From assembly GCF_011378905.1 (NCBI RefSeq), contig NZ_WTPY01000004.1, positions 62,001 through 126,000 of the forward strand: a DNA stretch of 64,000 nt, in the 5' to 3' direction. How positions within the stretch are numbered: the stretch's first letter is position 1; the number at the start of each line of letters is the position of its first letter. This DNA is from Paraglaciecola sp. 20A4. Lineage in GTDB: Bacteria; Pseudomonadota; Gammaproteobacteria; Enterobacterales; Alteromonadaceae. Positions 38,160 to 49,063 of the stretch are shown here, piece after piece. The notes beneath the pieces are model-generated. The model saw nothing but the letters and a program-made list of their open reading frames with translations, was not told the DNA's origin and searched no databases. Both the position numbers and the translations under genes were made by a program.

Positions 38160-40943
38160 TTATTTTTCCTGCTTCTTTAAAAACAGCGCGGTAATAATAA
38201 TAAAAATTGGCCCAAAAAGCGCGAGAACATAGATATCTGGCATAAGATCAAAAAGACCCAAACCCTTGGTAAATGCCGCGACACTTAGGTGCATATAATA
38301 AGTTGCGGGCCACATGGTGCCAATCAAGAAACCTCCCCCTTCTAGAGTAGACGTTGGCTGGATCATGCCTGAAAACATAACCGTGGGTAAAAGAGCAAAA
38401 ACTGAGGTGGCGAATACGGCAGCAACTTGCGACTTGGTAAGAGTAGATATCAATAAGCCAAACCCTGTAGCGGCAAAAACATAAAAGAATGCCCCTAACG
38501 TTAAGCCTATAAAGCTACCCTTTAACGGCACCTGCAACAAAAACACGACCAACAAGGTTAAGGTAACGAAATTAATCATTCCAATCGCGATATATGGCAA
38601 CTGCTTACCCAGTAAGAACTCGATTCTCGTCGTTGGCGTAACAAAGAAGTTGGTAATAGTGCCAATTTCCTTTTCACGAGCCATACTCACTGCCATCAAA
38701 ATTGCCGGAAACAACAACAGCAACATAGCGGGCGTTTTAGGCCCAATAGAATAAATTGTTTCAAAAGAAGGGTTATAACGATATCTAGGCTCTATATTGA
38801 CGTTAGCAGCAGCACTAGCGTCTATGCCAACATCAGTAGCCAATTGAATTATATAGGAAAGATGCACTCCAGAAACATAGCCAGCGATAGTGCTCGCCCG
38901 AGTCGTGTTTGCGCCATCAATCCAGGCTGAAACGGATGGCGTCTCACCCTTTTTCAAGTCACGACCAAAACCCGAGGGAATTTCAAGTGCCAAGGTAATT
39001 TCATTAGACTGCATTCTACGCTCTAATTCTGCTTCGCTGTGTATTTCTGGCCGTTCAATAAAATAGTGGGAGCCTTGAAATTGACTTAAATACTCGCGAC
39101 TTTGTGGCGTTTGATCATTGTCAAATGCGGCATAACTTAAGTCCTCAACATCAAGAGATATACCATATGCGACAACGATCAGCAGAAGTGCACTGCCTAT
39201 AAATGCGAATGTCAGACGCACTGGATCGCGCATCACCTCTTTTATTTCTCTATAACTATAAGCAAAAAGTCTTTTAAAACTAAAGTGACTTGGATTAGCT
39301 TTATCGCCCTTAGTCTTGTTCGGATCACCTGCCCCGCTAATCTCGCTCACAATCAGCTCATCGCTGTCGGAAGTCTTCTCTTGTGTCTCATCGGGGTTAT
39401 CGCCAATAGCGTCTTTTAAATAGCTAATAAAAGCCTCTTCAAGAGAAGATGCGCCTTTGGCTTCAACTAAATGTTGTGGCTCATCATATACCAATACCTT
39501 ACCGGCATGCATAAGTGAAATACGATCGCAGCGCATCGCTTCGTTCATAAAATGTGTGGAAATAAAGATAGTGACTTTGTCTTTGCGGGACAGCTCTACA
39601 AGAAGTCTCCAAAAGACGTCTCTAGCGACAGGATCGACCCCAGAGGTGGGCTCATCTAAAATAAGCATTTCAGGTTCATGGATCACCGCAACAGCCAGCG
39701 ATAAGCGCTGGCGGATCCCAAGTGGAAGCGCTTCTGCTTTGGTATGCATTTGCTGCTTTAAACCAAAACGCTCAACGAGTGTATGAATTCTTTGCTCGGT
39801 TTTTTCAGGTGTCAAATGAAACAATCGCGCGTGGAGTAGCAGGTTGGCTTCTACGGTTAACTCCCCATAGAGCGAAAACGCTTGAGACATAAAGCCAACC
39901 CTAGTCCGTGTTTGCAAATCATTAGCATCCACGGGCTTACCAAATAGAAACGCTTCCCCACTAGATAGCGGCAAAAGCCCTGTGAGCATTTTCATAGTTG
40001 TGGTTTTACCACAACCATTCGAGCCTAAAAAGCCGAAAATTTCACCTGCTTTTATTTCAAAACTAACGTCGCTTACGGCCGTGAAATCACCAAAACGTCG
40101 CGTGATCCCTTTGGCGACAATGGCGGGTTCTCCCTGATTGTCTTCCAAGGCTGGGATCACTAATTTAGTGCCATTTCCACGCTTTTCAGCTGGCAATAAC
40201 GCAACAAATGCACTTTCAAGATCTTCAGTCTGGGTTTTACTTTTTAATTCTTTAGGGGTACCAGAAGCCAGCACATTTCCCGCATCCATTGCCACTAACC
40301 AATCAAATCCTTCGGCTTCGTCCATATACGCGGTTGATACAATGACGCTCATAACCGGGCGTTCAGAGCGAATTTTAGCAATCAAATCCCAAAACTGTCT
40401 GCGTGATAATGGGTCAACACCTGTGGTCGGCTCATCTAAAATAAGTAGGTCTGGATCATGAATAAGTGAGCAGCAAAGCCCAAGCTTTTGCTTCATCCCC
40501 CCAGACAACTTACCAGCAGGACGGTTTAAGAACGGCCCTAACCCAGTCGCTTTAGTTAATTTGGCAATCCGAGTTCTTCGTTCTGATGAATTTTGCCCAA
40601 ACAACTTAGCAAAAAAATCGAGGTTTTCTTGCACACTAAGATCTGAATATAAATTTTTTCCCAACCCTTGGGGTAAGTAGGCAATTCGGGGACCAACCAT
40701 ATTACGGTGAGACGCCTTAGCCATATCCCCACCAAAAACCTGTAAGGACCCTTCTTGAAGTTTTCTGGCACCTGAAATTAGCCCCAATAATGTTGATTTA
40801 CCCACTCCATCAGGTCCAAGCAACCCGATCATCATACCTGTCGGGATGTCTAGTGTGACATCATCAACAGCCAATACATTATTGTAACGATGAGTAATGC
40901 CCTTGAGACTAGCGAGCAAAGGTGCTTCTTCGGCCATTCCCAT
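38160..40943 (-). CDS. rbbA: Ribosome-associated ATPase / ABC transporter fusion RbbA
   Basis: A 927-residue protein with two ABC ATPase domains followed by an ABC-2 permease. ATPase 1: GPDGVGKSTL, LSGGMKQKLGL, LLILDEPTTGVD. ATPase 2: GSNGCGKTTTM, LPLGIRQRLSLA, LILDEPTSGVD. After an acidic linker (about 515-560) come six membrane helices with a periplasmic loop. The region GPRIAYLPQGLGKNLY and the C-terminal LLKKQEK tail match E. coli RbbA closely. RbbA was described as ribosome-bound, yet its architecture and neighbours are those of an exporter. The ATG overlaps the HlyD-type gene stop by one base. Confidence 0.95.
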   Translation of the reverse strand: MGMAEEAPLLASLKGITHRYNNVLAVDDVTLDIPTGMMIGLLGPDGVGKSTLLGLISGARKLQEGSLQVFGGDMAKASHRNMVGPRIAYLPQGLGKNLYSDLSVQENLDFFAKLFGQNSSERRTRIAKLTKATGLGPFLNRPAGKLSGGMKQKLGLCCSLIHDPDLLILDEPTTGVDPLSRRQFWDLIAKIRSERPVMSVIVSTAYMDEAEGFDWLVAMDAGNVLASGTPKELKSKTQTEDLESAFVALLPAEKRGNGTKLVIPALEDNQGEPAIVAKGITRRFGDFTAVSDVSFEIKAGEIFGFLGSNGCGKTTTMKMLTGLLPLSSGEAFLFGKPVDANDLQTRTRVGFMSQAFSLYGELTVEANLLLHARLFHLTPEKTEQRIHTLVERFGLKQQMHTKAEALPLGIRQRLSLAVAVIHEPEMLILDEPTSGVDPVARDVFWRLLVELSRKDKVTIFISTHFMNEAMRCDRISLMHAGKVLVYDEPQHLVEAKGASSLEEAFISYLKDAIGDNPDETQEKTSDSDELIVSEISGAGDPNKTKGDKANPSHFSFKRLFAYSYREIKEVMRDPVRLTFAFIGSALLLIVVAYGISLDVEDLSYAAFDNDQTPQSREYLSQFQGSHYFIERPEIHSEAELERRMQSNEITLALEIPSGFGRDLKKGETPSVSAWIDGANTTRASTIAGYVSGVHLSYIIQLATDVGIDASAAANVNIEPRYRYNPSFETIYSIGPKTPAMLLLLFPAILMAVSMAREKEIGTITNFFVTPTTRIEFLLGKQLPYIAIGMINFVTLTLLVVFLLQVPLKGSFIGLTLGAFFYVFAATGFGLLISTLTKSQVAAVFATSVFALLPTVMFSGMIQPTSTLEGGGFLIGTMWPATYYMHLSVAAFTKGLGLFDLMPDIYVLALFGPIFIIITALFLKKQEK

Positions 40944-41968
40944 TAGCGCTCACTATCAGTTTCAAGCTTATAATTGGCTGGTAATTTTTTAAGAAAGTCA
41001 GGCCATTCTGCTGCAGGTTCTCCGTCAATTGCTGAGAGCCGAATATACGCCACTCCTCTTACACCTGTTTTCACCTTATCAATATGTTGTAACACTAGTT
41101 CTTGAGGAATACGTACTTTAACGCGAAACATAAGCTTTTCACGTTCGGTAGCAGTTTCAACCTGCTTTGGCGTATATTGCGACTCAGGCGAAACAAAACT
41201 CACTTTTGCCGGTATGGCAACGTCAAGTACATCCAATTTCACTCGAGCTTGAGCCCCAATTTCAATACGGTGGGCTTGTTCTGTCGGTAGAAATATTTCC
41301 ATGTAAACGTCAGATAAGTCAATTAAGGTCAGCACTTTTCCGCCACTTCCTAAAACTTCACCCGGCTCGGCCAAACGATACAATACACGTCCAATTGTCG
41401 GGGCAAAGAGCGTAGCATCGTCTATCTGGGTTTGAACTTCTTCGACCACCGCTTTGGCAGCATCTACACTGCGTAAGCGCGATATTTTTAATGCTTCAGC
41501 CGCGTCTACGTTAGCATTTGCAACCGTCACCGTGCTCGCTCGGGTGTCATAAGTTTCTTTACTGATATTATTTTGCTTAATCAACTCTTTCGCCCGCGCA
41601 AGTTCTTGTTCAGCAAGTAATTTTTCAGCTTTAGCTTGGGCTATACCAGCATTTGCAGACGCAACTTGACTTTGCGCACTTGCTACATCAGCTTCATACC
41701 GAAGCAACTGTGCATGTAGTTGATTAGTATCAATTTTAGCTAGTTTTTGTTGGGCTTCTACCAAGTCACCTTCGAGGGCATAAACCCCCTCCACTCGACC
41801 GGCAATTTTAGTCGATATATCAACTTGAACAGCTTCAACTCGACCATTCCCGGATGCAAAGCCAGCATCTATTTCTGGCGCTTGAAAATATTGCCATGCA
41901 AACCAACCCACGGCGATTACCAGTAAAATCATTATCAGTGTAAGTATCTTTTTCAAGCTGCCATCCAT
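40943..41968 (-). CDS. yhiI: HlyD-family membrane fusion protein (YhiI-like)
   Basis: Periplasmic adaptor of the exporter: an N-terminal membrane helix (ILTLIMILLVIAVGWFAWQYF), a split biotinyl-lipoyl domain (GRVEAVQVDISTKIAGRVEG at ~42-61 and DATLFAPTIGRVLYRLAEPG later), a helical hairpin rich in Ala/Gln/Lys between them, and a C-terminal beta domain. 341 residues. First gene of the operon with rbbA and yhhJ; it would link them to an outer-membrane channel encoded elsewhere. Confidence 0.92.
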   Translation of the reverse strand: MDGSLKKILTLIMILLVIAVGWFAWQYFQAPEIDAGFASGNGRVEAVQVDISTKIAGRVEGVYALEGDLVEAQQKLAKIDTNQLHAQLLRYEADVASAQSQVASANAGIAQAKAEKLLAEQELARAKELIKQNNISKETYDTRASTVTVANANVDAAEALKISRLRSVDAAKAVVEEVQTQIDDATLFAPTIGRVLYRLAEPGEVLGSGGKVLTLIDLSDVYMEIFLPTEQAHRIEIGAQARVKLDVLDVAIPAKVSFVSPESQYTPKQVETATEREKLMFRVKVRIPQELVLQHIDKVKTGVRGVAYIRLSAIDGEPAAEWPDFLKKLPANYKLETDSER

Positions 41969-42291
41969 TGTTTACATTTTCATTGTACGTGCTATTTACT
42001 CTACTTTAAGTTAATTACAAATTCACTTAATGACGTGAGTCAATTAATTGTAATGTCGTGACATAAAAAACTAAATTTACTTCAATAGTGACATTTCTAT
42101 TTTTTTCGATAGTAAAACTAAGCCGTTAGCAACAAAATCCATATCTAACCCGAAATAAGCTTTATCTACGATTGTACGTGACTCTAATACTAAGGTAGAG
42201 AGCGAAAATTGTTGACGAACTAACCAACCTACAACAGAATGAGTGTTAATTAGTTGTAAATTCATTGTTAAAACAAACAGCGAGTAACGAT
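41969..42291. other. Intergenic region between yhiI and the Yip1-type gene
   Basis: Divergent promoter region of about 320 bases. A 62-codon minus-strand frame (42077-42265) lies in it, without a ribosome site or family resemblance. No operator could be recognised. Confidence 0.4.
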
Positions 42292-42891
42292 ATGATCCTG
42301 AACCATCTATGGGGTTTATACGCCCACCCGAAAGAAGAATGGCAAAGTATTGACAGTCGACATGAAACCTATTTTTATAGCTTAAGCCACATTGCGCTTA
42401 TTTCCCTTATTCCAGCCATTATGACTTATTACTCCACAGCATATCTTGGTTGGAGTATAGGGGTGGGAGATATTATCAAGCTTACAAAGGAAAGCGCCGC
42501 AATAATGAGTATCGGCACTTATCTTGGTCTTGTGGTTGGCGTGCTAGCCCTGTCGGTGTTAGTCCATGAATTAGCCAAAGCGTTCGATTCGACACCTACT
42601 TATACACAATCTTTAGAGTTAGCGGCCTATACTGCTACACCGTTATTCATGGTGGGGTTTGCTGCTTTTTATCCAGTTCTGTGGTTTGTGATGCTTGTTG
42701 GTTTAATAGGTTTAACTTATTCGGTGTATTTGCTTTACACAGGCACCCCAATCCTGATGCACATCCCTGAAGAAAAAGGCTTTATCTATGCCAGTTCAGT
42801 GGTGACCTCTGGTTTGGTTTTGCTGACTATTTTGATGGCCGCTTCGGTTATTTTGTGGAGTATGGGCATGGGTCCAGTATTTACCGGATGA
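42292..42891 (+). CDS. Yip1-family inner membrane protein
   Basis: A 199-residue protein with five predicted membrane helices and the N-terminal LWGLYAHPKEEWQSI that marks Yip1-domain bacterial proteins. The frame is open upstream to a TTG at 42265, but the ATG at 42292 matches the family start (MILNHLWGLYAHP). Function unknown. It is divergent from yhiI and convergent with purF, and is followed by a hairpin (GCGTAAAGT/ACTTTACGC, 42901-42922). Confidence 0.85.
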   Translation: MILNHLWGLYAHPKEEWQSIDSRHETYFYSLSHIALISLIPAIMTYYSTAYLGWSIGVGDIIKLTKESAAIMSIGTYLGLVVGVLALSVLVHELAKAFDSTPTYTQSLELAAYTATPLFMVGFAAFYPVLWFVMLVGLIGLTYSVYLLYTGTPILMHIPEEKGFIYASSVVTSGLVLLTILMAASVILWSMGMGPVFTG

Positions 42892-42936
42892 CAGTTTAAA
42901 GCGTAAAGTGGTTACTTTACGCTATTAACAGATACG

Positions 42937-43016
42937 AAAAAGCGCTGAAAATAAAGTGCCTCTCAAAAATTGGAATATCCAACTATTAGAGGCTCTTTAA
43001 AATTAGCGCTTTTTTT
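42937..43016. repeat. 80-bp nested palindromic element, possibly a bidirectional terminator or MITE-like repeat
   Basis: Outer arms AAAAAGCGCT (42937-42946) and AGCGCTTTTT (43005-43014), middle arms AAAGTGCCTCT (42953-42963) and AGAGGCTCTTT (42988-42998, one mismatch) and an inner TTGGA-ATA-TCCAA hairpin fold as one long imperfect stem. It ends in a T-run on both strands and separates convergent genes. Confidence 0.7.
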
Positions 43017-43090
43017 ACAGTTCAATTATTTTTGTACAAGAGCAATGTCAAATTACCAAGGAAGTTATTTTTTCCTGCTTCGTTAAAACG

Positions 43091-44608
43091 CTAATCTTGT
43101 TCCATATTGTGCATTTCAAGGTTGCTTAATTCGGTCTGAATCCCAGCATTTTTTGCACCTTCATTACGCAGTGTATCAATTCGCTCTAAATAACTTTGAT
43201 CAACATCGCCGGTTATATAATTACCGTCAAATACCGATGTTTCAAATCGACCAATTGATGGATTAAGCTCTTTCACGGCATCAATCAAGTCACTGATATC
43301 TTGAAAAATAAGACCATCGGCGCGAATTAAATCACTGATTTCTTCAATTTCACGCCCGTAAGCAATAAGTTCATTAACCGACGGCATATCAATACCGTAT
43401 ACATTAGGAAAGCGAATTTCAGGTGCCGCAGAGGCAAAGTAGACTTTCTTAGCTCCTGATTCACGAGCCATATCAATGATTTGCTCAGACGTTGTACCCC
43501 GTACAATAGAATCATCCACTAATAAAACGTTCTTACCTGCAAACTCTGAACGAATAGCGTTTAATTTACGGCGTACCGATTTACGACGCATCGTTTGACC
43601 AGGCATGATAAAAGTCCGACCGATATATCGATTCTTCACAAAACCTTGTCTATAGGGCAAGTTAAGCTCAAGAGAAATCTGTAATGCGACATCTGTTGAT
43701 GTTTCAGGAATAGGTATAACCACATCAATATCTAAATCCGCCCACTCGCGGGCTATTTTTTGGCCTAATTTACGACCCATATTGACGCGAGAAGCATAGA
43801 CAGAAATACCATCGATAAATGAATCTGGACGTGCAAAGTATACGAATTCGAAAATACACGGGGCATTAATCGCTCCGTGGGCACATTGTTGAGTGTACAG
43901 CTCACCATTTTCGGTAACATATATGGCTTCGCCTGGTGCTACATCACGAATAAAGGTGAACCCAACTGCATCAAGGGCGACGCTTTCTGAGGCAACCATA
44001 TACTCATCACCAAATTCTGTTTTACGCTTACCCAACGCCAATGGACGAATGCCGAACGGGTCCCGAAAGGCCAGCATACCATTACCAATGATCGCAGCGA
44101 CCACAGCATAAGCGCCACGTATCTTATTATGAACAGTTGTAACAGCAGTAAATACTTCTTCAGGTGTCAGCGTTAAACCTTTACAGTTATTTAACTCATG
44201 AGCGATGATATTGAGCAGTAATTCAGAATCAGAAGTCGTATTAATATGACGCTTAGCAATACGAAAAACATCATCTTTTAACTCGTGGGCATTGGTTAAG
44301 TTACCATTATGAGCAAAAGCAATACCAAAAGGTGAGTTAACATAAAAGGGTTGAGCTTCCGCAGAACTAGAGCTACCAGCGGTGGGATAACGAACATGAC
44401 CGATACCGAACTGTCCGGTTAAGCGTTTCATGTGGCGAGTGTGAAAAACATCACGCACAAGGCCATTATCTTTACGAAGATGAAATACGCCTTCATCTAT
44501 GGTGACGATCCCAGCGGCATCTTGCCCCCGATGTTGTAACACAGTTAATGCATCGTACAACGATTGGTTTACAGGGCTTTTACCTACGATTCCGACAATA
44601 CCACACAT
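43091..44608 (-). CDS. purF: Amidophosphoribosyltransferase
   Basis: First step of purine synthesis: PRPP plus glutamine to phosphoribosylamine. The N-terminal glutaminase begins MCGIVGIVG, with nucleophile Cys2 after Met removal, then [10 protein letters not shown] and [12 protein letters not shown]. The C-terminal phosphoribosyltransferase domain carries [13 protein letters not shown], the PRPP-binding loop. 505 residues, as in E. coli. Last gene of truA-accD-folC-dedD-cvpA-purF; the gap to cvpA is 13 bases, so they are co-transcribed. Confidence 0.98.
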   Translation of the reverse strand: MCGIVGIVGKSPVNQSLYDALTVLQHRGQDAAGIVTIDEGVFHLRKDNGLVRDVFHTRHMKRLTGQFGIGHVRYPTAGSSSSAEAQPFYVNSPFGIAFAHNGNLTNAHELKDDVFRIAKRHINTTSDSELLLNIIAHELNNCKGLTLTPEEVFTAVTTVHNKIRGAYAVVAAIIGNGMLAFRDPFGIRPLALGKRKTEFGDEYMVASESVALDAVGFTFIRDVAPGEAIYVTENGELYTQQCAHGAINAPCIFEFVYFARPDSFIDGISVYASRVNMGRKLGQKIAREWADLDIDVVIPIPETSTDVALQISLELNLPYRQGFVKNRYIGRTFIMPGQTMRRKSVRRKLNAIRSEFAGKNVLLVDDSIVRGTTSEQIIDMARESGAKKVYFASAAPEIRFPNVYGIDMPSVNELIAYGREIEEISDLIRADGLIFQDISDLIDAVKELNPSIGRFETSVFDGNYITGDVDQSYLERIDTLRNEGAKNAGIQTELSNLEMHNMEQD

Positions 44609-44621
44609 GAGAGTTACCTTT

Positions 44622-45110
44622 TTATACGGGTTGGATAAAGCTTGAGTTGCCTTGCAAATATTGAAAGAACCACTCTATAACTAAACTGAATTCTGGAATA
44701 AGTAATGATGTTTTCCATCCGTTTGCGTCCGCTAATGGCGTAAACGTATCGAGAAAAAAGAGTAAAGCGCTAACGATAAGCACCCCACGAAGAACACCAA
44801 ATATTGCACCTAAAGCGCGATCTGTGCCCGATAGGCCAGTGTAGTGAACTAGCTGAGAAATTAAATAATTGAGTAACCCGCCGAGGATCAAGGTTACAAC
44901 AAAAAGGATGGCTATGGCGACCCCATTACGTATAGTCTGATCATCAATGCTCGTCAGATAGGTCGCAAGGTCAGCATAGAAGCGACTGGCAATAAAGAAA
45001 GCACAAAACCAGACAGCTAACGAAATAGCCTCTTTAACAAAACCGCGTACCAAACTGATAACGGTGGAGAGCAGAATCACGCCGATGATGGCGTAGTCTA
45101 TCCAGTTCAT
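44622..45110 (-). CDS. cvpA: CvpA-family inner membrane protein
   Basis: A 162-residue membrane protein with four predicted helices ([20 protein letters not shown] at the start). In E. coli CvpA is needed for colicin V production and for bile/envelope stress tolerance. The gene is always tied to purF, as here. Confidence 0.95.
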   Translation of the reverse strand: MNWIDYAIIGVILLSTVISLVRGFVKEAISLAVWFCAFFIASRFYADLATYLTSIDDQTIRNGVAIAILFVVTLILGGLLNYLISQLVHYTGLSGTDRALGAIFGVLRGVLIVSALLFFLDTFTPLADANGWKTSLLIPEFSLVIEWFFQYLQGNSSFIQPV

Positions 45111-45246
45111 ATAAATTGATAAATCCGCTGGTGAAGCATAACGTGGCCTAAATACTTAACGCACACGCCATGACACTAAATTCGCGCGCATATTACCAAA
45201 ACTCAGGCCTAAAATCTTGCTAATTTTTGCTTTAATATAGAATAGA

Positions 45247-45846
45247 TCACTGAACGGTAAACGGTGTTACGCGTCCTTTTAAACGTGTTAGCTTAGTTAA
45301 ATCAGCGACAGAACTGTCTAGCCGCTCTTTTTGCAAGTCAGGCCCTACAAACACCTTAGTCAGTATGCCACTGCTGGTATGCACAGGCCTAGAAAACGCT
45401 CGATAACCGCCTTTTTTCAATTTATCAAGCAACTCATCTACATTCTTTTTATCTCTGAATGTACCCAATTGTACTACCCAACCAGCGCCTTCCAGAAGTG
45501 CTTGGCTGGTCGATGGTTTATCCGCGTACTCTTTCTTCTCTGGGGAAGGAACTGCTTGAGCTGCACTAACGGATGCCGTTGCCGTATTTATTTCATCAGC
45601 AGGTAATTGATCATCAATGGCCTTATCGTCCACAATCTCAATATCCCGGGAAGCTAAATTGGCGACTTCCTCAGTGGAGAAACTAGCGGGTCTTTGTACA
45701 GTTTTAACAGCAGGTCGATCGGGTAATTCTACAAATAACTCTTTTTCGCCCTGTTTTTTACCATTTAATAAATCCGGTAAAAAAATGACCGCTATCGCCA
45801 CAATAATAACAGTACCTATCAATCGGTTTTTTAACGCAGATGTCAC
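45247..45846 (-). CDS. dedD: SPOR-domain cell division protein DedD
   Basis: Inner-membrane anchored protein with a periplasmic SPOR domain that binds denuded septal peptidoglycan. The N-terminal helix is LIGTVIIVAIAVIFLPDLL (9-27); a disordered linker follows; the SPOR domain (about 118-199) begins GWVVQLGTFRDKKNVDELL and ends LTRLKGRVTPF. Its ATG overlaps the folC stop by 4 bases. Start and length (199) fit DedD. Confidence 0.93.
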   Translation of the reverse strand: MTSALKNRLIGTVIIVAIAVIFLPDLLNGKKQGEKELFVELPDRPAVKTVQRPASFSTEEVANLASRDIEIVDDKAIDDQLPADEINTATASVSAAQAVPSPEKKEYADKPSTSQALLEGAGWVVQLGTFRDKKNVDELLDKLKKGGYRAFSRPVHTSSGILTKVFVGPDLQKERLDSSVADLTKLTRLKGRVTPFTVQ

Positions 45847-47123
45847 TCGCCTATCCCTTCATTAATCAGCTTAAGAATGTCTGATACGGTAAAAAATGAA
45901 CCAAAAACAACAATCAAATCATGTTCATGCGCCATCGTTTTGGCTTTTTGATATGCGTGAACTATCGAATCAAACTCTAACACTTTTTGGTTATCGTCTA
46001 ATATCGATTTAATCTTAGAAGCGCTTGCTCCTCGAGGCACATCAAGCGAGCCCAACATCCACTGAGCATCCAATTCTATAAAACTTGCCAAGCTGGCGCG
46101 AATGTCTTTGTCTTTTAACATGCCAACAACAAGATACAAATTGTCATAGGCGCGCTGGCGAATTTGGGTAAGTAAATATGCGGTTGCATGCGGATTATGT
46201 GCAACGTCCACCATGACAGTAGGAAACTGAGCAATAATTTGGCAACGTCCTGGTAAGCGAGTTAACTCGATCACTTGGGCTAATTGTACTTCGCAGAGTT
46301 CTAGTTTAAGCAACTGAATAACCTGCAGCCCAGTGGACACATTTTGCACCGGAATATGTGGAACAGGCAAAGCGGTATAACTTACCTGCGTATTGCGCCA
46401 ATCTAGCTGGTTTTTGCGTAAATGATACTCAAAGTCCTGATGCTGCCAGTACGCATCAGCGTGAAAACGCATCACAGCGTCGACAAGCCCTTGATATTTC
46501 ACTGGCTCACCAATAACGACAGGGATACCATCGCGCATTATGCCAGCCTTTTCCGCCGCCACTAGCTCTTTCGTATCTCCTAGCCAATCTTGATGATCGA
46601 GATCAATACTGGTGATCACGGCAATATCAGGAGAAACGACATTCACCGCGTCTAAACGACCACCCAGTCCCACCTCAAGTAGTGCTATTTCTACCTTAGC
46701 ATCACTAATCAGTTTCAGGCCTGCTAATGTCCCAAACTCAAAATAGGTCAGCGGTATATCCCGTCGCGCGCGCTCAACAGCTTGAAAAGCCAAGCAATGA
46801 GCAGCTTCGTCAGCATCGTGACCTTGAATGCGAACCCTTTCGGTATAGTGGATTAAATGCGGTGAACTATATACTCCTACACGTTTACCTGCAGTTAAGC
46901 ATGCTTGTTCAAGAAAAGCACATGTCGTACCTTTGCCATTTGTACCCGCAACGGTCACCACAGTTTGAGCAGAAAACGAAATATTGAGCCGTTGGTAAAC
47001 TTCAACAACGCGCTCAAGACCCATTTCTATGTTTTTAGGATGTAATACGCTGAGATGATCAAGCCAATCATTTAAAGACCAAGCCTCAATATTTGAGGCT
47101 TGGATAGGGGATAATATCGTCAT
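45843..47123 (-). CDS. folC: Bifunctional folylpolyglutamate synthase/dihydrofolate synthase
   Basis: ATP-dependent Mur-ligase-like enzyme adding glutamate to dihydropteroate and folates. The P-loop is VAGTNGKGTTCAFLE, followed by GVYSSPHLIHYTERVRIQG and ALLEVGLGGRLDAVNVV, and VMVDVAHNPHA in the C-terminal domain. 426 residues. It lies 15 bases downstream of accD and overlaps dedD. Confidence 0.96.
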   Translation of the reverse strand: MTILSPIQASNIEAWSLNDWLDHLSVLHPKNIEMGLERVVEVYQRLNISFSAQTVVTVAGTNGKGTTCAFLEQACLTAGKRVGVYSSPHLIHYTERVRIQGHDADEAAHCLAFQAVERARRDIPLTYFEFGTLAGLKLISDAKVEIALLEVGLGGRLDAVNVVSPDIAVITSIDLDHQDWLGDTKELVAAEKAGIMRDGIPVVIGEPVKYQGLVDAVMRFHADAYWQHQDFEYHLRKNQLDWRNTQVSYTALPVPHIPVQNVSTGLQVIQLLKLELCEVQLAQVIELTRLPGRCQIIAQFPTVMVDVAHNPHATAYLLTQIRQRAYDNLYLVVGMLKDKDIRASLASFIELDAQWMLGSLDVPRGASASKIKSILDDNQKVLEFDSIVHAYQKAKTMAHEHDLIVVFGSFFTVSDILKLINEGIGE

Positions 47124-47138
47124 TAAAGTCGTGCAGGG

Positions 47139-47987
47139 TTATACGTGTTGATGATGTAATTTAACTAACATACTGTGCAATCGGTCGCGCATTTCACGGC
47201 GGTCGATAATCACGTCAATAGCACCTTTTTCCAGCAGAAATTCACTACGCTGAAAACCTTCTGGTAAAGTTTCACGTACAGTTTGCTCAATGACACGAGG
47301 CCCCGCAAAACCAATTAGCGCTTTGGGCTCAGCAACATTCACATCCCCTAGCATAGCTAGACTTGCTGATACTCCGCCCATAGTAGGATCGGTCATTACT
47401 GAGATATACGGCAACCCTTTTTCGCTCATTTTCGCAAGTGCGGCACTGGTTTTAGCCATCTGCATCAATGACAATAAGGCTTCTTGCATACGGGCACCAC
47501 CACTGGTCGAAAAGCAAATCAATGGCATATTGTGCTCTAAGCACGCCTCAACAGCTTTAACAAAGCGCGCCCCAACAACTGACGCCATTGATCCGCCCAT
47601 AAAAGCAAATTCAAACGCAGCAACGGCTACCGGCATACCTTTCAACTTGCCTTTCATAACCACCATTGCATCTTTTTCATTGGTTGCTTTTTGTGCGGCT
47701 ACCAGTCGATCTTTATATTTTTTGGAATCTTTAAATTTAAGTAAATCTTTTGGCTCTAGATCTGCACCTAACTCCGTGCGCTCGCCTTGATCCAAAAATT
47801 GATTCAACCGAACTCGTGCAGAAACACGCATATGATGATTACACTTAGGACAAACACCCAACTGCTTTTCTAGCTCAGTTTTATATAATACCGCATCACA
47901 TTGACCGCACTTAGTCCAAATACCTTCAGGTACGTTACTTTTAGTGGGTGATTTAGTACGCGGTAATATCTTTTCAATCCAACTCAT
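47139..47987 (-). CDS. accD: Acetyl-CoA carboxylase carboxyltransferase subunit beta
   Basis: Transfers the carboxyl group from biotin to acetyl-CoA in the first step of fatty-acid synthesis, together with AccA. The N-terminal zinc ribbon has Cys27, Cys30, Cys46 and Cys49 (KCGQC and VCPKC), which in E. coli also binds its own mRNA. The crotonase-like core contains [18 protein letters not shown] and [16 protein letters not shown]. 282 residues. Confidence 0.97.
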   Translation of the reverse strand: MSWIEKILPRTKSPTKSNVPEGIWTKCGQCDAVLYKTELEKQLGVCPKCNHHMRVSARVRLNQFLDQGERTELGADLEPKDLLKFKDSKKYKDRLVAAQKATNEKDAMVVMKGKLKGMPVAVAAFEFAFMGGSMASVVGARFVKAVEACLEHNMPLICFSTSGGARMQEALLSLMQMAKTSAALAKMSEKGLPYISVMTDPTMGGVSASLAMLGDVNVAEPKALIGFAGPRVIEQTVRETLPEGFQRSEFLLEKGAIDVIIDRREMRDRLHSMLVKLHHQHV

Positions 47988-48124
47988 TAATTTAAACCTT
48001 CTTTGGCAATCATATCGTTGATTTTATTAGGCATACGCAACGACTGATACTGTATTTAATTTTCTAGACACATCTAATCCGTATTAAAACACAGATATCG
48101 AAAGTTACGAAAGTAAAACTGGTC

Positions 48125-48916
48125 TTAGAAGTCATCAGCTAAGAACAATGGCCCCATTTTCAAACGTGGAAGCTCAAACGCGTCAGGGTAAGTAACATGC
48201 ACTAAATAGAGGCCATTTGGCAAAGCGGTGATACCCGCTTTTGTTCGGTCTTTCACCTCGAGTAATTCATCTATCCATTCAACAGGCTGTTCTTTATGTC
48301 CGATAGCAACGAGAGTCCCCGTAATATTACGCACCATATGATGTAAAAAAGCATTAGCCTTTACATCAATCACAATATAGTCGCCCATGCGTTTAATGCG
48401 AATGTGCGACATGATACGCGTGGCGGTTTTAGCCTGGCAGTTCACTGCTCTAAAAGAACTAAAGTCGTGTTTACCCACTAACTTTTGTGCAGCTTGATGC
48501 ATCAGATCATGGTCAAGATCCCCATAAATATGACTTACACCATTGGCAAAAATACCGCTGCGCAAGGTGCTGTTATAAATGATGTAACGATAGCGTCTGG
48601 CTGTTGCTGAGAACCGAGCATGAAAATCGTCAGGTACAAGTTTGGCCCAACGCACCGATATAGTGGCAGGAAGGTAGGTATTCACTCCTAGCGTCCAAGC
48701 GCGGTCAGGGCGCTGATTAGTGGTATCAAAATGAACAACCTGCCCTGTTGCATGAACACCTGCATCAGTGCGGCCAGCGCAAGTGACGCGTATAGGTTCA
48801 TTGGCAATACGCGTCAAGGCTTCCTCTAAGTGTTGCTGCACACTTATTACTTCATTTTGCCTTTGCCAGCCATGGAAGCGGGCACCATCGTATTCAACCC
48901 CTAACGCTATTCGCAT
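48125..48916 (-). CDS. truA: tRNA pseudouridine synthase A
   Basis: Makes pseudouridine at positions 38-40 of the anticodon arm. Catalytic Asp51 is in [31 protein letters not shown] at the start and [15 protein letters not shown] later are TruA signatures. 263 residues. First gene of the cluster running to purF, with a 137-base gap to accD. Confidence 0.96.
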   Translation of the reverse strand: MRIALGVEYDGARFHGWQRQNEVISVQQHLEEALTRIANEPIRVTCAGRTDAGVHATGQVVHFDTTNQRPDRAWTLGVNTYLPATISVRWAKLVPDDFHARFSATARRYRYIIYNSTLRSGIFANGVSHIYGDLDHDLMHQAAQKLVGKHDFSSFRAVNCQAKTATRIMSHIRIKRMGDYIVIDVKANAFLHHMVRNITGTLVAIGHKEQPVEWIDELLEVKDRTKAGITALPNGLYLVHVTYPDAFELPRLKMGPLFLADDF

Positions 48917-49030
48917 CGACTTAATTACCCCTTTAATAAATTGTTGCGTATTGTAAGGCAGGAAATAAAAATGTGTAGTACTAAAACGAACTGGTATTTA
49001 TCTAACGCCCTTAAAAAATAGTTTAATTAA

Positions 49031-49063
49031 GGTGACAAACAAAAAATGGTGACAAACAAAAAA
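49031..49063. repeat. Tandem 17-bp direct repeat (two copies)
   Basis: GGTGACAAACAAAAAA occurs at 49031-49046 and again at 49048-49063, next to the glrR terminator. It is probably a slippage duplication. Confidence 0.8.

Noticed and set aside
42077-42265. 62-codon minus-strand frame between yhiI and the Yip1-type gene
   Set aside because: ATG start without a ribosome site and no family match; it could be a remnant of a regulator, but nothing supports this.
45111-45246. PurR operator in front of cvpA-purF
   Set aside because: No sequence close to the ACGCAAACGTTTNCGT consensus was seen in the gap; purine control, if present, must act further upstream.
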